Origin: an uncultured Clostridia bacterium
Lineage (GTDB): Bacteria > Bacillota > Clostridia > Oscillospirales > Ruminococcaceae
NCBI GenBank assembly: GCA_938014855.1
Contig: CALLQM010000129.1
Coordinates: 1-10,305, forward strand
Direction: 5' to 3'
Length of the DNA: 10,305 nucleotides
The notes under the pieces were generated by a model. It was given only the letters and a program-made list of their open reading frames with translations. It did no database searches and was not told where the DNA came from. Below are positions 1 through 6,320 of this stretch, in pieces (within the stretch, counting starts at the first letter, position 1; the number at the start of each line of letters is the position of its first letter). The translations under genes and the position numbers were made by a program.

Positions 1-233
1 CAACCGGCAACGTTCCGGTCAGCAAAGAAGTTCAGCAGCTCCCGCAGTTCCAGGAAGACAAATTTATGAAGGCTTCCATTGAAGGTGCTCCGTATGCAGG
101 TATCTTCCCGATCCGTGATACGACCACTGAATGGATCTCCAACGTTTGGCCGAACACTGTTGCAGCTGCTCTGACTGGACAAATGACCGCTGAGCAGGCA
201 ATGCAGGAACTTCAAAAAGCACTTTACGAATAA
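1..233 (+). CDS. Sugar ABC transporter substrate-binding protein, C-terminal end (partial)
   Basis: The frame is open from the left edge of the window (first whole codon at base 3) to TAA at 231-233, giving the last 76 residues of a protein. The tail reads like a family 1 extracellular solute-binding protein (MalE/UgpB class): a PYAGIFPIRDTT stretch, a WISNVWPNTVAAAL segment, then MTAEQAMQELQKAL. This matches the usual end of these proteins, where a helix of the form 'xAxxALxxLQxxL' closes the C-lobe. By family, the mature protein is a lipoprotein outside the membrane that hands its sugar to the permease pair encoded next. The position directly upstream of two MalF/MalG-type permeases supports this strongly. 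The ligand cannot be read from this fragment; the neighbouring kduI/kduD suggest an acidic oligosaccharide, by inference. The signal peptide and promoter lie outside the window. Confidence 0.85.
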   Translation, partial: TGNVPVSKEVQQLPQFQEDKFMKASIEGAPYAGIFPIRDTTTEWISNVWPNTVAAALTGQMTAEQAMQELQKALYE

Positions 234-267
234 TACGCATAAACAACGAATTCCGTAGTTATACTAA

Positions 268-300
268 GGGCAGGCTGCAAAAAGCCTTTGTAGCCTGCCC
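268..300 (+). promoter_or_regulatory. Inter-cistronic stem-loop between binding-protein and permease genes
   Basis: Arms 268-281 (GGGCAGGCTGCAAA) and 287-300 (TTTGTAGCCTGCCC) pair over 14 positions, with one G-U pair, around the five-base loop AAGCC. No run of T follows (TCGCCATATCG), so it is not a classical terminator. In many sugar ABC operons a hairpin here protects the 3' end of the binding-protein mRNA or partly stops transcription, so that the binding protein is made in excess over the permeases. I infer that role. The rest of 234-320 holds nothing else I can support. Confidence 0.75.
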
Positions 301-322
301 TCGCCATATCGAAAATTAAAGT

Positions 323-331
323 GAGGTGATC
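323..331 (+). promoter_or_regulatory. Near-perfect Shine-Dalgarno sequence that sets a TTG start
   Basis: GAGGTGATC is complementary to the 3' end of 16S rRNA over its full length. The core GAGG (323-326) is followed by eight bases and then TTG at 335. An alternative in-frame GTG at 326 lies within this sequence and so cannot be the start it serves. Confidence 0.75.
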
Positions 332-334
332 CGC

Positions 335-1207
335 TTGCAGAAAAAGAAGATAAATATTTGGCCTTACCTGTTGATTGCACCCGCATTAATGATCGTTTTG
401 GCCGTGGTATTTATTCCTGCTGTCAACGCGATTTTAATGAGTTTCCAAAATTACGACCTTCGCCGCCCCAATGACATTGGGTTTATTGGGCTGGCAAATT
501 ATGCGGCCGTATTTAAGGATCCGATCTTTTGGAAATCGCTTTGGAAAACGATTCTGTGGGTGGTGTTTGGCGTAGGATTCCAGTTTGTCTTTGGATTTGC
601 GCTCGCACTGCTCCTAAACAAAAAGTTCAGAGGACGTGGTATTGTCCGTGCAGTCAGCCTGATTCCATGGGTCACCCCGGGTGTTCTGATCGGTCTGATG
701 TGGCGCTGGATTTATGATGGAAACTATGGTGTACTGAATGATTTGCTGATGAAACTCGGCATCATTGAAGATGCAATCCCGTTTCTTGCCCAGCAATCCA
801 CTGCATTTCCTTCCGTTATCGTCACCATTATTTGGCAGGGTATTCCATTCTTTGCCTTAATGCTGCTTGCCGGTTTGCAGGGTATTCCCGGCGAACTCTA
901 CGAAGCGGCGGATATTGATGGTGCGACCGGTTGGCAAAAACTGTTCCATGTTACGATTCCCTCGTTAAAAAATACGATTTTTGTTACGACACTTCTTCGT
1001 ATCATTTGGGTTGCCAACTCTGTCGACGTCATCTTCAATATGACGGAAGGCGGTCCGGCTTATTCCACCCAGACACTCAGCGTTTACATTTTTAACAAAG
1101 GTAATTCTCTCAATCTCGGATATGCGTCCACTATGTCAGTGGTTATGACGCTGCTGCTTTCACTGGTAGCGGTGCCGTATCTGAAAAACATGTTTAAGAA
1201 AGACTAG
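335..1207 (+). CDS. Sugar ABC transporter permease, MalF/UgpA-type
   Basis: This is a 290-residue integral membrane subunit of a carbohydrate uptake transporter (CUT1 family). It forms the channel with the next gene product and docks the ATPase on its cytoplasmic side. About six hydrophobic segments are visible, starting with WPYLLIAPALMIVLAVVFIP near the N-terminus. The ATPase-docking EAA loop is clear at about residues 190-209: EAADIDGATGWQKLFHVTIP. The TNxxEGGPAYSTQTL-like stretch (here MTEGGPAYSTQTL) near residue 240 is also typical of this family. I chose the TTG at 335 because of the Shine-Dalgarno match at 323-331; the GTG at 326 would add three residues but lies inside that site. Length is normal for the family. 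It is second in the operon, and the next gene follows after 15 bases. The substrate is not determined by sequence. Confidence 0.93.
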   Translation: MQKKKINIWPYLLIAPALMIVLAVVFIPAVNAILMSFQNYDLRRPNDIGFIGLANYAAVFKDPIFWKSLWKTILWVVFGVGFQFVFGFALALLLNKKFRGRGIVRAVSLIPWVTPGVLIGLMWRWIYDGNYGVLNDLLMKLGIIEDAIPFLAQQSTAFPSVIVTIIWQGIPFFALMLLAGLQGIPGELYEAADIDGATGWQKLFHVTIPSLKNTIFVTTLLRIIWVANSVDVIFNMTEGGPAYSTQTLSVYIFNKGNSLNLGYASTMSVVMTLLLSLVAVPYLKNMFKKD

Positions 1208-1222
1208 AAAGGAGGAACAGCG

Positions 1223-2077
1223 ATGTCTTCAAACTTAAAAACCAAGAAAATTCGTCGCCCGATGCCGCGTATATTGAGCGTTTATGCTCCGCTTACGGCG
1301 TTGTTATTGTTCTTGCTGTTCCCGTTCTACTGGACTTTTGTAACTTCTGTAAAACCGGAGCAGGAACTTTATGGTGCCATTGTCACTTATTGGCCCCAAA
1401 ACCTGACCTTTGAATCGTATAGAAAACTATTTGTCGATTTTAACTTTCTCAAACCGATGGGCAACAGCTTTTTGGTAGCGGTTATTACCACCATTGTGAC
1501 GCTGTTGGTTTCCATGCTTGCGGCTTATGCATTTTCGCGTTATGACTTTAAAGGACGCAAAGGATTTATGATCATGTTTTTGACTAATAACATGTTCCCT
1601 ACGGTTCTTTTGCTCATTCCGCTTTATGCAATTATGCGTAAACTCGGAATCCTTTACACCCCGACGGCTCTTGTGCTGGCTTATACCACCTTTACCATTC
1701 CCTTTTCTGTTTGGCTGCTGAATGGTTATATCAATGACCTTCCCCTCTCTTTGGAGGAGGCGGCGATGGTGGACGGTGCAAACCGTGCACAGGCGTTCAT
1801 CAAAATTATTTTGCCCATTCTCACCCCATGTCTGATCGCGACTGGTGTCTATATCTTTATGCAGTCGTGGAATGAATATACGTTTGCGGTTATGTTCACA
1901 AACGAAAACAACCGTACAATTCCGGTGGCACTCAAAAACCTAATTGGTCAGCTCGGCGTTCAGTGGGATCTTCTGACAGCAGGCGGAATTATTACGATTA
2001 TCCCTGTCTGCATCATGTTCTTCTTTGCACAAAAACGTCTTGTCGAAGGTCTGACCGCCGGTGCGGTAAAAGGCTGA
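1223..2077 (+). CDS. Sugar ABC transporter permease, MalG/UgpE-type
   Basis: This is the 284-residue second membrane subunit of the CUT1 sugar importer and partner of the preceding permease. After a basic cytoplasmic N-terminus (KTKKIRRPMPR) come about six hydrophobic segments, the first near residues 20-40. The EAA loop that contacts the ATPase is at about residues 178-198 (EEAAMVDGANRAQAFIKIILP). The end, KRLVEGLTAGAVKG, is the classic MalG-type C-terminus, which in the maltose transporter reaches into the nucleotide-binding domain. An AGGAGG-type ribosome site (AAAGGAGGAACAGCG) precedes the ATG, so the start is secure. No ATPase gene follows. In Firmicutes such importers commonly share one MsmK/UgpC-type ATPase encoded elsewhere, and I infer that here. 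Confidence 0.94.
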   Translation: MSSNLKTKKIRRPMPRILSVYAPLTALLLFLLFPFYWTFVTSVKPEQELYGAIVTYWPQNLTFESYRKLFVDFNFLKPMGNSFLVAVITTIVTLLVSMLAAYAFSRYDFKGRKGFMIMFLTNNMFPTVLLLIPLYAIMRKLGILYTPTALVLAYTTFTIPFSVWLLNGYINDLPLSLEEAAMVDGANRAQAFIKIILPILTPCLIATGVYIFMQSWNEYTFAVMFTNENNRTIPVALKNLIGQLGVQWDLLTAGGIITIIPVCIMFFFAQKRLVEGLTAGAVKG

Positions 2078-2125
2078 TCATGCCGGTAATCCCATACCGT
2101 GCAGATAAAAAAGGAGTAAATAGGA

Positions 2126-2944
2126 ATGAACATTGCACAACAACAAGAAAAAGCGAAACAGCTGCGTGCGGACATCCTTCGGATGCTCTACACTTGCAAG
2201 TCCGGTCATCCCGGCGGCTCTCTTTCCTGCGTAGAGATGCTTATGGCGCTGTATTATAATACCATCAAAGTCGACCCCAAGAATCCAAAGTGGGAAGACC
2301 GTGACCGTGTTGTACTCAGCAAAGGCCATGCCTGCCCTACGCTTTATGCCATCCTTGCAGATTTGGGATTCTTTCCCCGCGAAGATCTTTGGACACTCCG
2401 TCAGATCGACAGCCACCTGCAGGGTCATCCCGACTGCAATAAAACCCCGGGCATCGATGTAAACACCGGTTCTCTTGGACAGGGTGTCTCCATTGCGGGC
2501 GGTCTGGCTATGGCAGCGAAATACAATAAAAAAGACTATCAGGTATACGCCATCGTCGGAGACGGTGAAGTACAGGAAGGTCTTGTTTGGGAAGCGGCAA
2601 TGTCTGCTGCCCACTATAAATTGGATAACCTCACAGTCATGCTCGACCATAACGGTCTGCAGATCGACGGAAGCAACGACGAAGTTATGAGCATTGGCGA
2701 TATCGTTGAAAAGTACAAAGCATTCGGATTTGAGTGCATCATCGTTGACGGCCATGACATTCAGGCAATTGTGGATGCAATCCATGCACCGCACAACGGC
2801 AAGCCGAAATTCATTTGCTGCCAAACCCATAAGGGCCACGGCATATCCTTTATGTCCGACCAGTTCGGATGGCACGGAAAAGCTCCGTCGAAAGACGATT
2901 ACGAAAAAGCAATCAAAGAACTGGGGGTAGCAATCAATGGCTGA
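2126..2944 (+). CDS. Transketolase, N-terminal (thiamine diphosphate-binding) subunit
   Basis: This 272-residue protein is the first half of a split transketolase, which moves a two-carbon ketol unit between sugar phosphates in the cytoplasm. Family motifs appear in order: SGHPGGSLS at 26-34, SKGHACP at 65-71, the loop TGSLGQG at 114-120, and the diphosphate/Mg-binding GDGEVQEG at 145-152 with a DHNG end at 174-177. WHGKAP is at 249-254. Length fits stand-alone N-subunits. AAAAAGGAG lies upstream of the ATG. The gene follows the permease after 48 bases with no terminator and overlaps the C-subunit gene by 8 bases, so the two are probably translationally coupled. Sequence alone does not tell a housekeeping transketolase from a specialised one such as an apulose-4-phosphate transketolase. 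Placement in a sugar-import operon favours a catabolic, substrate-specific role (inference). Confidence 0.93.
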   Translation: MNIAQQQEKAKQLRADILRMLYTCKSGHPGGSLSCVEMLMALYYNTIKVDPKNPKWEDRDRVVLSKGHACPTLYAILADLGFFPREDLWTLRQIDSHLQGHPDCNKTPGIDVNTGSLGQGVSIAGGLAMAAKYNKKDYQVYAIVGDGEVQEGLVWEAAMSAAHYKLDNLTVMLDHNGLQIDGSNDEVMSIGDIVEKYKAFGFECIIVDGHDIQAIVDAIHAPHNGKPKFICCQTHKGHGISFMSDQFGWHGKAPSKDDYEKAIKELGVAING

Positions 2945-3869
2945 GAGCAAATCACTAAGAGTCGCTTACGGTGAAGCACTTGTTGAACTGGGCGCTGAAA
3001 ATGATAAAATCGTGGTAATGGACGCAGACCTTGCGCATGCCACTATGACCAATGGCTTTGCTGAAAAAAATCCGGATCGTTTCTTTAACTTCGGAATCGC
3101 AGAAGCCAACATGATGTGTGCGGCCGCTGGTTTTGCACATTCGGGACTCATTCCGTTCTGCAGTACGTTTGCCCTGTTTGGTACAGGCAGAGCATACGAG
3201 CAGATTCGTAACTCGATTTCTTATGTCAATGCCAACGTGAAACTTGCGCTTTCCCATTCGGGTCTGTGTGTTGGAGAAGACGGCGGCAGCCACCAGTCGA
3301 TTGAAGACATTGCGCTTATGCGCGTTCTGCCGGGAATGACCATCTTTGTTCCCTGCGACCCGATCGAAACCAAAAAAGCGGTTCGTGCCGCTGTTGAGAT
3401 TGACGGACCGGTTTATATCCGTGTTGCTCGTCCGGTCTGCGACTGCGTAACCGAAGACGATACCCCGTTTATCCCCGGAAAAGCAAATGTGATGCGCGAC
3501 GGATCAGATGTTGCGATTTTGGCGACCGGTCTGATGATTCCGGAAGCACTCAAAGCAGCCGATCAGCTCGCACAAGAAGGCATCAAAGCGGCGGTTGTCA
3601 ACTTCCACACCATTAAGCCGCTGGATGAAGAATGTGTGCTGAAAATGGCAGAACAGTGTGGCGCAGTCGTCACCGCTGAGGAACATTCCATCATTGGCGG
3701 CCTGGGATCTGCTGTTGCAGAAGTGCTCGCCGGAAAATCCAATGCCAAATTTGCTCGCGTTGGCGTCAACGATAAATTCGGTAAATCCGGTAAACCGGAA
3801 GATCTGTTTAAAGCATACGGTCTGACAGCTGAAAATATTGCGGACAACTGCCGCAAACTCATCAAATAG
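2937..3869 (+). CDS. Transketolase, C-terminal (pyrimidine-binding) subunit
   Basis: This 310-residue protein completes the split transketolase. FFNFGIAEANMM at about 49-60 carries the conserved glutamate (E56) that in this superfamily contacts and activates the thiamine aminopyrimidine ring. GEDGGSHQSIEDIALMR at 113-129 is the next hallmark, with His119 and Gln120 in the substrate channel. A C-terminal Rossmann-like transketolase-C domain follows from about residue 185 (SDVAILATGLMIPEAL, then EEHSIIGGLGSAV). Length is normal. The ATG overlaps the end of the N-subunit gene, with GGGGGT upstream as ribosome site. The two products are expected to form an alpha2-beta2 enzyme with active sites at their interface. 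The cupin gene follows after 12 bases. Confidence 0.93.
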   Translation: MAESKSLRVAYGEALVELGAENDKIVVMDADLAHATMTNGFAEKNPDRFFNFGIAEANMMCAAAGFAHSGLIPFCSTFALFGTGRAYEQIRNSISYVNANVKLALSHSGLCVGEDGGSHQSIEDIALMRVLPGMTIFVPCDPIETKKAVRAAVEIDGPVYIRVARPVCDCVTEDDTPFIPGKANVMRDGSDVAILATGLMIPEALKAADQLAQEGIKAAVVNFHTIKPLDEECVLKMAEQCGAVVTAEEHSIIGGLGSAVAEVLAGKSNAKFARVGVNDKFGKSGKPEDLFKAYGLTAENIADNCRKLIK

Positions 3870-3881
3870 AAGGAGCTCATC

Positions 3882-4283
3882 ATGAAAAAGATTCAAGAAT
3901 TTGCGTTTGAAGGCGAAGGCCTTACCCGTGTATTTGAAAACGAAAAATGGATGGTGGGCATCAAAAACTGGAAGCCTGCAAACGACATCACCGGCATTGA
4001 CTGCTTAGAGCGTCACAACGAGACCGATGAACTGTTTGTCCTGCTGGCTGGTCACTGCACCCTGCTGTATGCCAACGAGGTAGACGGCAAACTCGAAATC
4101 AGTGCAGTTGAGATGGAGCCGATGAAGGTTTATAACATTCCGGCTACCCTGTGGCACAATACCGTTACCCAGAAAGATACCAAAATGATTTTGGTAGAAG
4201 ACTCCAATACCGGTATGAACAACAGCGATATTCTTCCGCTGGATGCCGCGCAGCTGGACACGGTCAAGTCTCTGGTAAAATAG
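3882..4283 (+). CDS. Small single-domain cupin protein of unknown function
   Basis: This 133-residue protein is the last gene of the transport/transketolase operon, with AGAAGGAG before its ATG. I read it as a one-domain cupin. The first motif is degenerate: H45-N-E47-T-D49-E50 followed by LFVLLAGHCTLLY, where the usual form is HxH...E...G. The second motif is YNIPATLWHNTV at 84-95, with P87 and H92. Possible metal ligands are therefore H45, E47, E50 (or D49) and H92. There is no signal peptide or membrane segment, so it is probably cytoplasmic. Its location suggests a role in the same sugar pathway, for example opening, isomerising or mutarotating a uronate-derived sugar in the manner of the cupin KdgF. 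That role is inference from context; the ligand set differs from KdgF and the family is not one I can name. Confidence 0.8.
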   Translation: MKKIQEFAFEGEGLTRVFENEKWMVGIKNWKPANDITGIDCLERHNETDELFVLLAGHCTLLYANEVDGKLEISAVEMEPMKVYNIPATLWHNTVTQKDTKMILVEDSNTGMNNSDILPLDAAQLDTVKSLVK

Positions 4284-4319
4284 CGTACTTCTTTCTCCCC
4301 ATTGCGTAAGCATATAAGA

Positions 4320-4356
4320 AAAGAAGCCTCCGATTGGAGGCTTCTTTTCGTTTTCT
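4320..4356. terminator. Bidirectional intrinsic terminator between converging operons
   Basis: Arms 4320-4332 (AAAAGAAGCCTCC) and 4337-4349 form a perfect 13-bp stem with the loop GATT. On the + strand it runs into TTTTCGTTTTC; on the - strand the other arm runs into TTCTTTTTCTTAT. It lies 36 bases after the cupin stop and about 50 bases after the kduD stop on the other strand, so it can end both transcripts. Confidence 0.9.
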
Positions 4357-4402
4357 ATTTGAAACAATTAGGAGAAATCAAATAAAAGTTTTCTATGTAG
4401 AT

Positions 4403-5188
4403 TTATTTCGGCTGTTTACCGATGTATGCGAGAATACCACCGTCTACATACAGAACGTGTCCATTGACAAAATTTGAAGCTTCAGACGCTAAGAACACTG
4501 CCGGTCCCATCAAATCTTCCGGAGTTCCCCAGCGGGCCGCAGGAGTCTTGGAAATGATAAAGCTGTTAAACGGATGCCCTTCCGTACGAAGCGGAGCGGT
4601 TTGCGGAGTCGCGATGTATCCGGGTCCGATGCCGTTGCACTGAATGTTGTATTCGCCGTATTCCGAAGCGATGTTGCGGGTGAGCATCTTTAGTCCGCCT
4701 TTTGCCGCGGCATAAGCGGAAACCGTTTCACGGCCGAGTTCACTCATCATCGAGCAGATGTTGATGATTTTACCGTGACCTTGTTTGATCATGCTTGGAA
4801 TGACCGCTTTTGAAACGATAAACGGTGCGTTTAGGTCAACATCCACGACCTGGCGGAATTCTTCTGCTGTCATGTCGCACATGGGAATGCGTTTGATGAT
4901 GCCGGCATTGTTGACGAGAATGTCAATCGAACCGACTTCTTTTTCGATGGTGGCAATGAGTTCTTTGACCTTATCTTCCTTGGTTACGTCGCAGACATAA
5001 CCGTGTGCCTCAATGCCTGCCTCTTTGTAAGCGGCTAAGCCTTTGTCAACAAGCTCCTGCTTGATGTCATTAAATACGATTTTTGCACCTGCCGCGGCAA
5101 ATCCCTTTGCAATTGCAAATCCGATTCCATAGGATGCGCCGGTGATGAGCGCAACTTTTCCGTCAAGTTTAAAATCTTTCATGTCCAT
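4403..5188 (-). CDS. kduD: 2-deoxy-D-gluconate 3-dehydrogenase / 2,5-diketo-3-deoxygluconate reductase (SDR family)
   Basis: This 261-residue short-chain dehydrogenase is expected to reduce 2,5-diketo-3-deoxygluconate to 2-keto-3-deoxygluconate, the step after KduI in uronate breakdown. The cofactor motif TGASYGIG is at 16-23. Asp41 at the end of the second strand (VFND) favours NAD(H) over NADP(H). NNAG is at 93-96. The catalytic tetrad is complete: N120, S146, Y159 and K163 in YAAAK. The start is the ATG at 5188, which has GGAGG eight bases upstream; an upstream in-frame ATG at 5227 would add 13 residues lacking any SDR feature and sits in the inter-gene hairpin. Assignment as KduD rather than another SDR rests on overall resemblance and on its place 84 bases downstream of kduI. 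A related sugar-acid dehydrogenase remains possible. Confidence 0.88.
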   Translation of the reverse strand: MDMKDFKLDGKVALITGASYGIGFAIAKGFAAAGAKIVFNDIKQELVDKGLAAYKEAGIEAHGYVCDVTKEDKVKELIATIEKEVGSIDILVNNAGIIKRIPMCDMTAEEFRQVVDVDLNAPFIVSKAVIPSMIKQGHGKIINICSMMSELGRETVSAYAAAKGGLKMLTRNIASEYGEYNIQCNGIGPGYIATPQTAPLRTEGHPFNSFIISKTPAARWGTPEDLMGPAVFLASEASNFVNGHVLYVDGGILAYIGKQPK

Positions 5189-5217
5189 TACTAAAACCTC
5201 CAAAATAGTAGTATCGG

Positions 5218-5245
5218 AATAAGGCACGCGGTTTGGCGCCTTATT
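5218..5245 (-). promoter_or_regulatory. Stem-loop in the kduI-kduD intergenic gap
   Basis: AATAAGGC (5218-5225) and GCCTTATT (5238-5245) form a perfect 8-bp stem that may extend by two pairs past a bulge. On the - strand it lies between the kduI stop and the kduD ribosome site and is not followed by a T-run. A role in processing or in setting the KduI:KduD ratio is possible; I see no clear internal promoter in this 84-base gap. Confidence 0.5.
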
Positions 5246-5272
5246 TTAATCGTTGTTCAATGTGTTTCGATG

Positions 5273-6115
5273 CTAGCGCAAATCAACGGTTTTGATGTGA
5301 TCCATGTCGTCGAATTCTTTGTTTTCGCCGCCCATTGCCCAAATAAAGGTATAATTTGCGGTACCGCATCCGGAATGAATCGACCAGCTCGGGCTGATGA
5401 CCGCCTGCTCATTCTGCATAACCATGTGGCGGGTCTGACTGCCCTCACCCATCATATGAAAGACCACGTTGTCTTTTGGGATGTCAAAATACATGTAAAT
5501 TTCCATGCGGCGCTCGTGGGTGTGGCACGGCATCGTATTCCAAACACTGCCCGGTTCCAACACGGTCATCCCCATACACAGCTGACAGGTTTCCAGCACA
5601 TCCGGGTGGATAAACTGATTGATGGTGCGCTCGTTTGCGGTTTCCGAAGAACCGCAGGGACGTTTTGCGGCATCCGCAATGCTGATGAATGTGGTTTTGC
5701 AGGGCTTATGCGCAGGAGCACTCACCATATAGAATTTGGCGGGGTTTGCCGCATTGTCACTACTGAACAGCACTTGTTTGGTTCCCATGGTGATGTACAG
5801 ACAGTCTTTAAAGCCCATTTTATATTCCACGCCGTCCGCAATGATCTTTCCGGCGCCTCCGATATTAAAAACCCCGATTTCACGGCGCTCAAGAAAATAT
5901 TTGGTACCGAAATTTTTCCAAACATCCATGCCTTTGTCGATGGAAACCGTTTCCCCTGTCGGCATGCATCCCAAGGTCACCATTCGATCTACGTGGGAAT
6001 ACACACTGACGACCTCGTTGGGCACATATAAATTTTCAATCAGAAATTCTTTGCGGACTTCTTCGGTTGTATAACGTTTGAAGTCGTTCTGATTGGCAGA
6101 ATAACGGATATCCAT
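5273..6115 (-). CDS. kduI: 5-keto-4-deoxyuronate isomerase (4-deoxy-L-threo-5-hexosulose-uronate ketol-isomerase)
   Basis: This 280-residue protein should convert 5-keto-4-deoxyuronate, released from unsaturated uronides after lyase action on pectin or glycosaminoglycans, into 2,5-diketo-3-deoxygluconate in the cytoplasm. It matches KduI end to end: MDIRYSANQNDFKRYTTEEVR at the start, LGCMPTGETVSIDKG near 48-62, and FGTKYFLERREIGVFNIGG near 69-87. The Zn site is complete: H198 and H200 in PCHTHERRMEIYMYF, E205, and H247 in SIHSG. These correspond to H196, H198, E203 and H245 of the E. coli enzyme, an offset of two. Length is normal. AAGGAG precedes the ATG, so the start is firm. It is the first gene of a two-gene operon with kduD. 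The gene transcribed towards its promoter region ends at the 6252-6290 terminator. Confidence 0.96.
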   Translation of the reverse strand: MDIRYSANQNDFKRYTTEEVRKEFLIENLYVPNEVVSVYSHVDRMVTLGCMPTGETVSIDKGMDVWKNFGTKYFLERREIGVFNIGGAGKIIADGVEYKMGFKDCLYITMGTKQVLFSSDNAANPAKFYMVSAPAHKPCKTTFISIADAAKRPCGSSETANERTINQFIHPDVLETCQLCMGMTVLEPGSVWNTMPCHTHERRMEIYMYFDIPKDNVVFHMMGEGSQTRHMVMQNEQAVISPSWSIHSGCGTANYTFIWAMGGENKEFDDMDHIKTVDLR

Positions 6116-6142
6116 GACAACAACTCCTTAAAAATCACTGGG

Positions 6143-6204
6143 TTTGTATCGTTCTCTTATATATATTTTACCTTATTGTATACACATTTAATAGATGGAT
6201 ACAA
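6143..6204 (-). promoter_or_regulatory. Probable kduID promoter/operator region with repeated TTGTATNC boxes
   Basis: This AT-rich stretch upstream of kduI has three copies of TTGTAT followed by NC or C. One is on the + strand at 6144-6150, one on the + strand at 6176-6183 and one on the - strand at 6204-6197. The middle copy is part of the perfect palindrome TGTATACA (6177-6184). GTATAC-centred palindromes resemble operators of GntR/FadR-type sugar-acid regulators such as UxuR (TGGTATACCA), but that link is inference. A weak promoter could use TTGTAT (6204-6199) and TACAAT 18 bases on; it would overlap the palindrome, a repression geometry. Confidence 0.45.
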
Positions 6205-6227
6205 GCAAGAAAATTGCTCATGAATTA

Positions 6228-6242
6228 TGTGCAGATTGCACA
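6228..6242. repeat. Inverted repeat TGTGCA-GAT-TGCACA upstream of kduI
   Basis: A perfect 6-3-6 inverted repeat about 115 bases before the kduI start and 10 bases from the GNAT terminator. Its core GTGCA-N3-TGCAC recurs at 9962-9974, next to an unrelated promoter. It may be a protein-binding site; chance is not excluded. Confidence 0.4.
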
Positions 6243-6251
6243 AGTAAAGAT

Positions 6252-6290
6252 GCAAAAAAGAAAGAGGCTTCCAAAATGGAAGCCTCTTTC
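6252..6290 (-). terminator. Intrinsic terminator of the methyltransferase-radical SAM-GNAT operon
   Basis: On the - strand, arms 6290-6277 (GAAAGAGGCTTCCA) and 6273-6260 form a 14-bp perfect stem with a three-base loop, followed by TTTTTTGC. It lies about 30 bases after the GNAT stop codon. On the + strand no T-run follows the hairpin directly. Confidence 0.88.
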
Positions 6291-6320
6291 AATAAGGATT
6301 CTTTTATTCTGTTTTAACCT

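Noticed and set aside
241..267. Possible internal promoter with TATACT at 261-266 before the permease gene
   Set aside because: No acceptable -35 box at 16-18 bases upstream; the operon reads well from the binding-protein gene.
2078..2950. Long open frame (290 codons) on the - strand opposite the transketolase N-subunit gene
   Set aside because: It is the mirror of a strongly supported gene, its translation is Phe/Val/Cys-rich without any motif, and it has no credible ribosome site.
3504..3896. Two overlapping antisense frames opposite the transketolase C-subunit gene
   Set aside because: Shadows of codon bias in the real gene, with no start signal or recognisable sequence.
5270..6031. Open frame of 253 codons on the + strand opposite kduI
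   Set aside because: It is antisense to a gene with complete active-site residues; the His/Phe-rich translation resembles no family I know.
6141..6156. Possible catabolite-response (CcpA) site around TTTGTATCGTTCTC
   Set aside because: The central CG is out of register with the TG and CA ends of the cre consensus; too few matches.
4320..6290. The two terminators (4320-4356 and 6252-6290) share GAAGCCTC/GAGGCTTC arms and might be a flanking repeat of a mobile kdu cassette
   Set aside because: The likeness is limited to a short stretch common in intrinsic terminators, loops and flanks differ, and no target-site duplication is visible.
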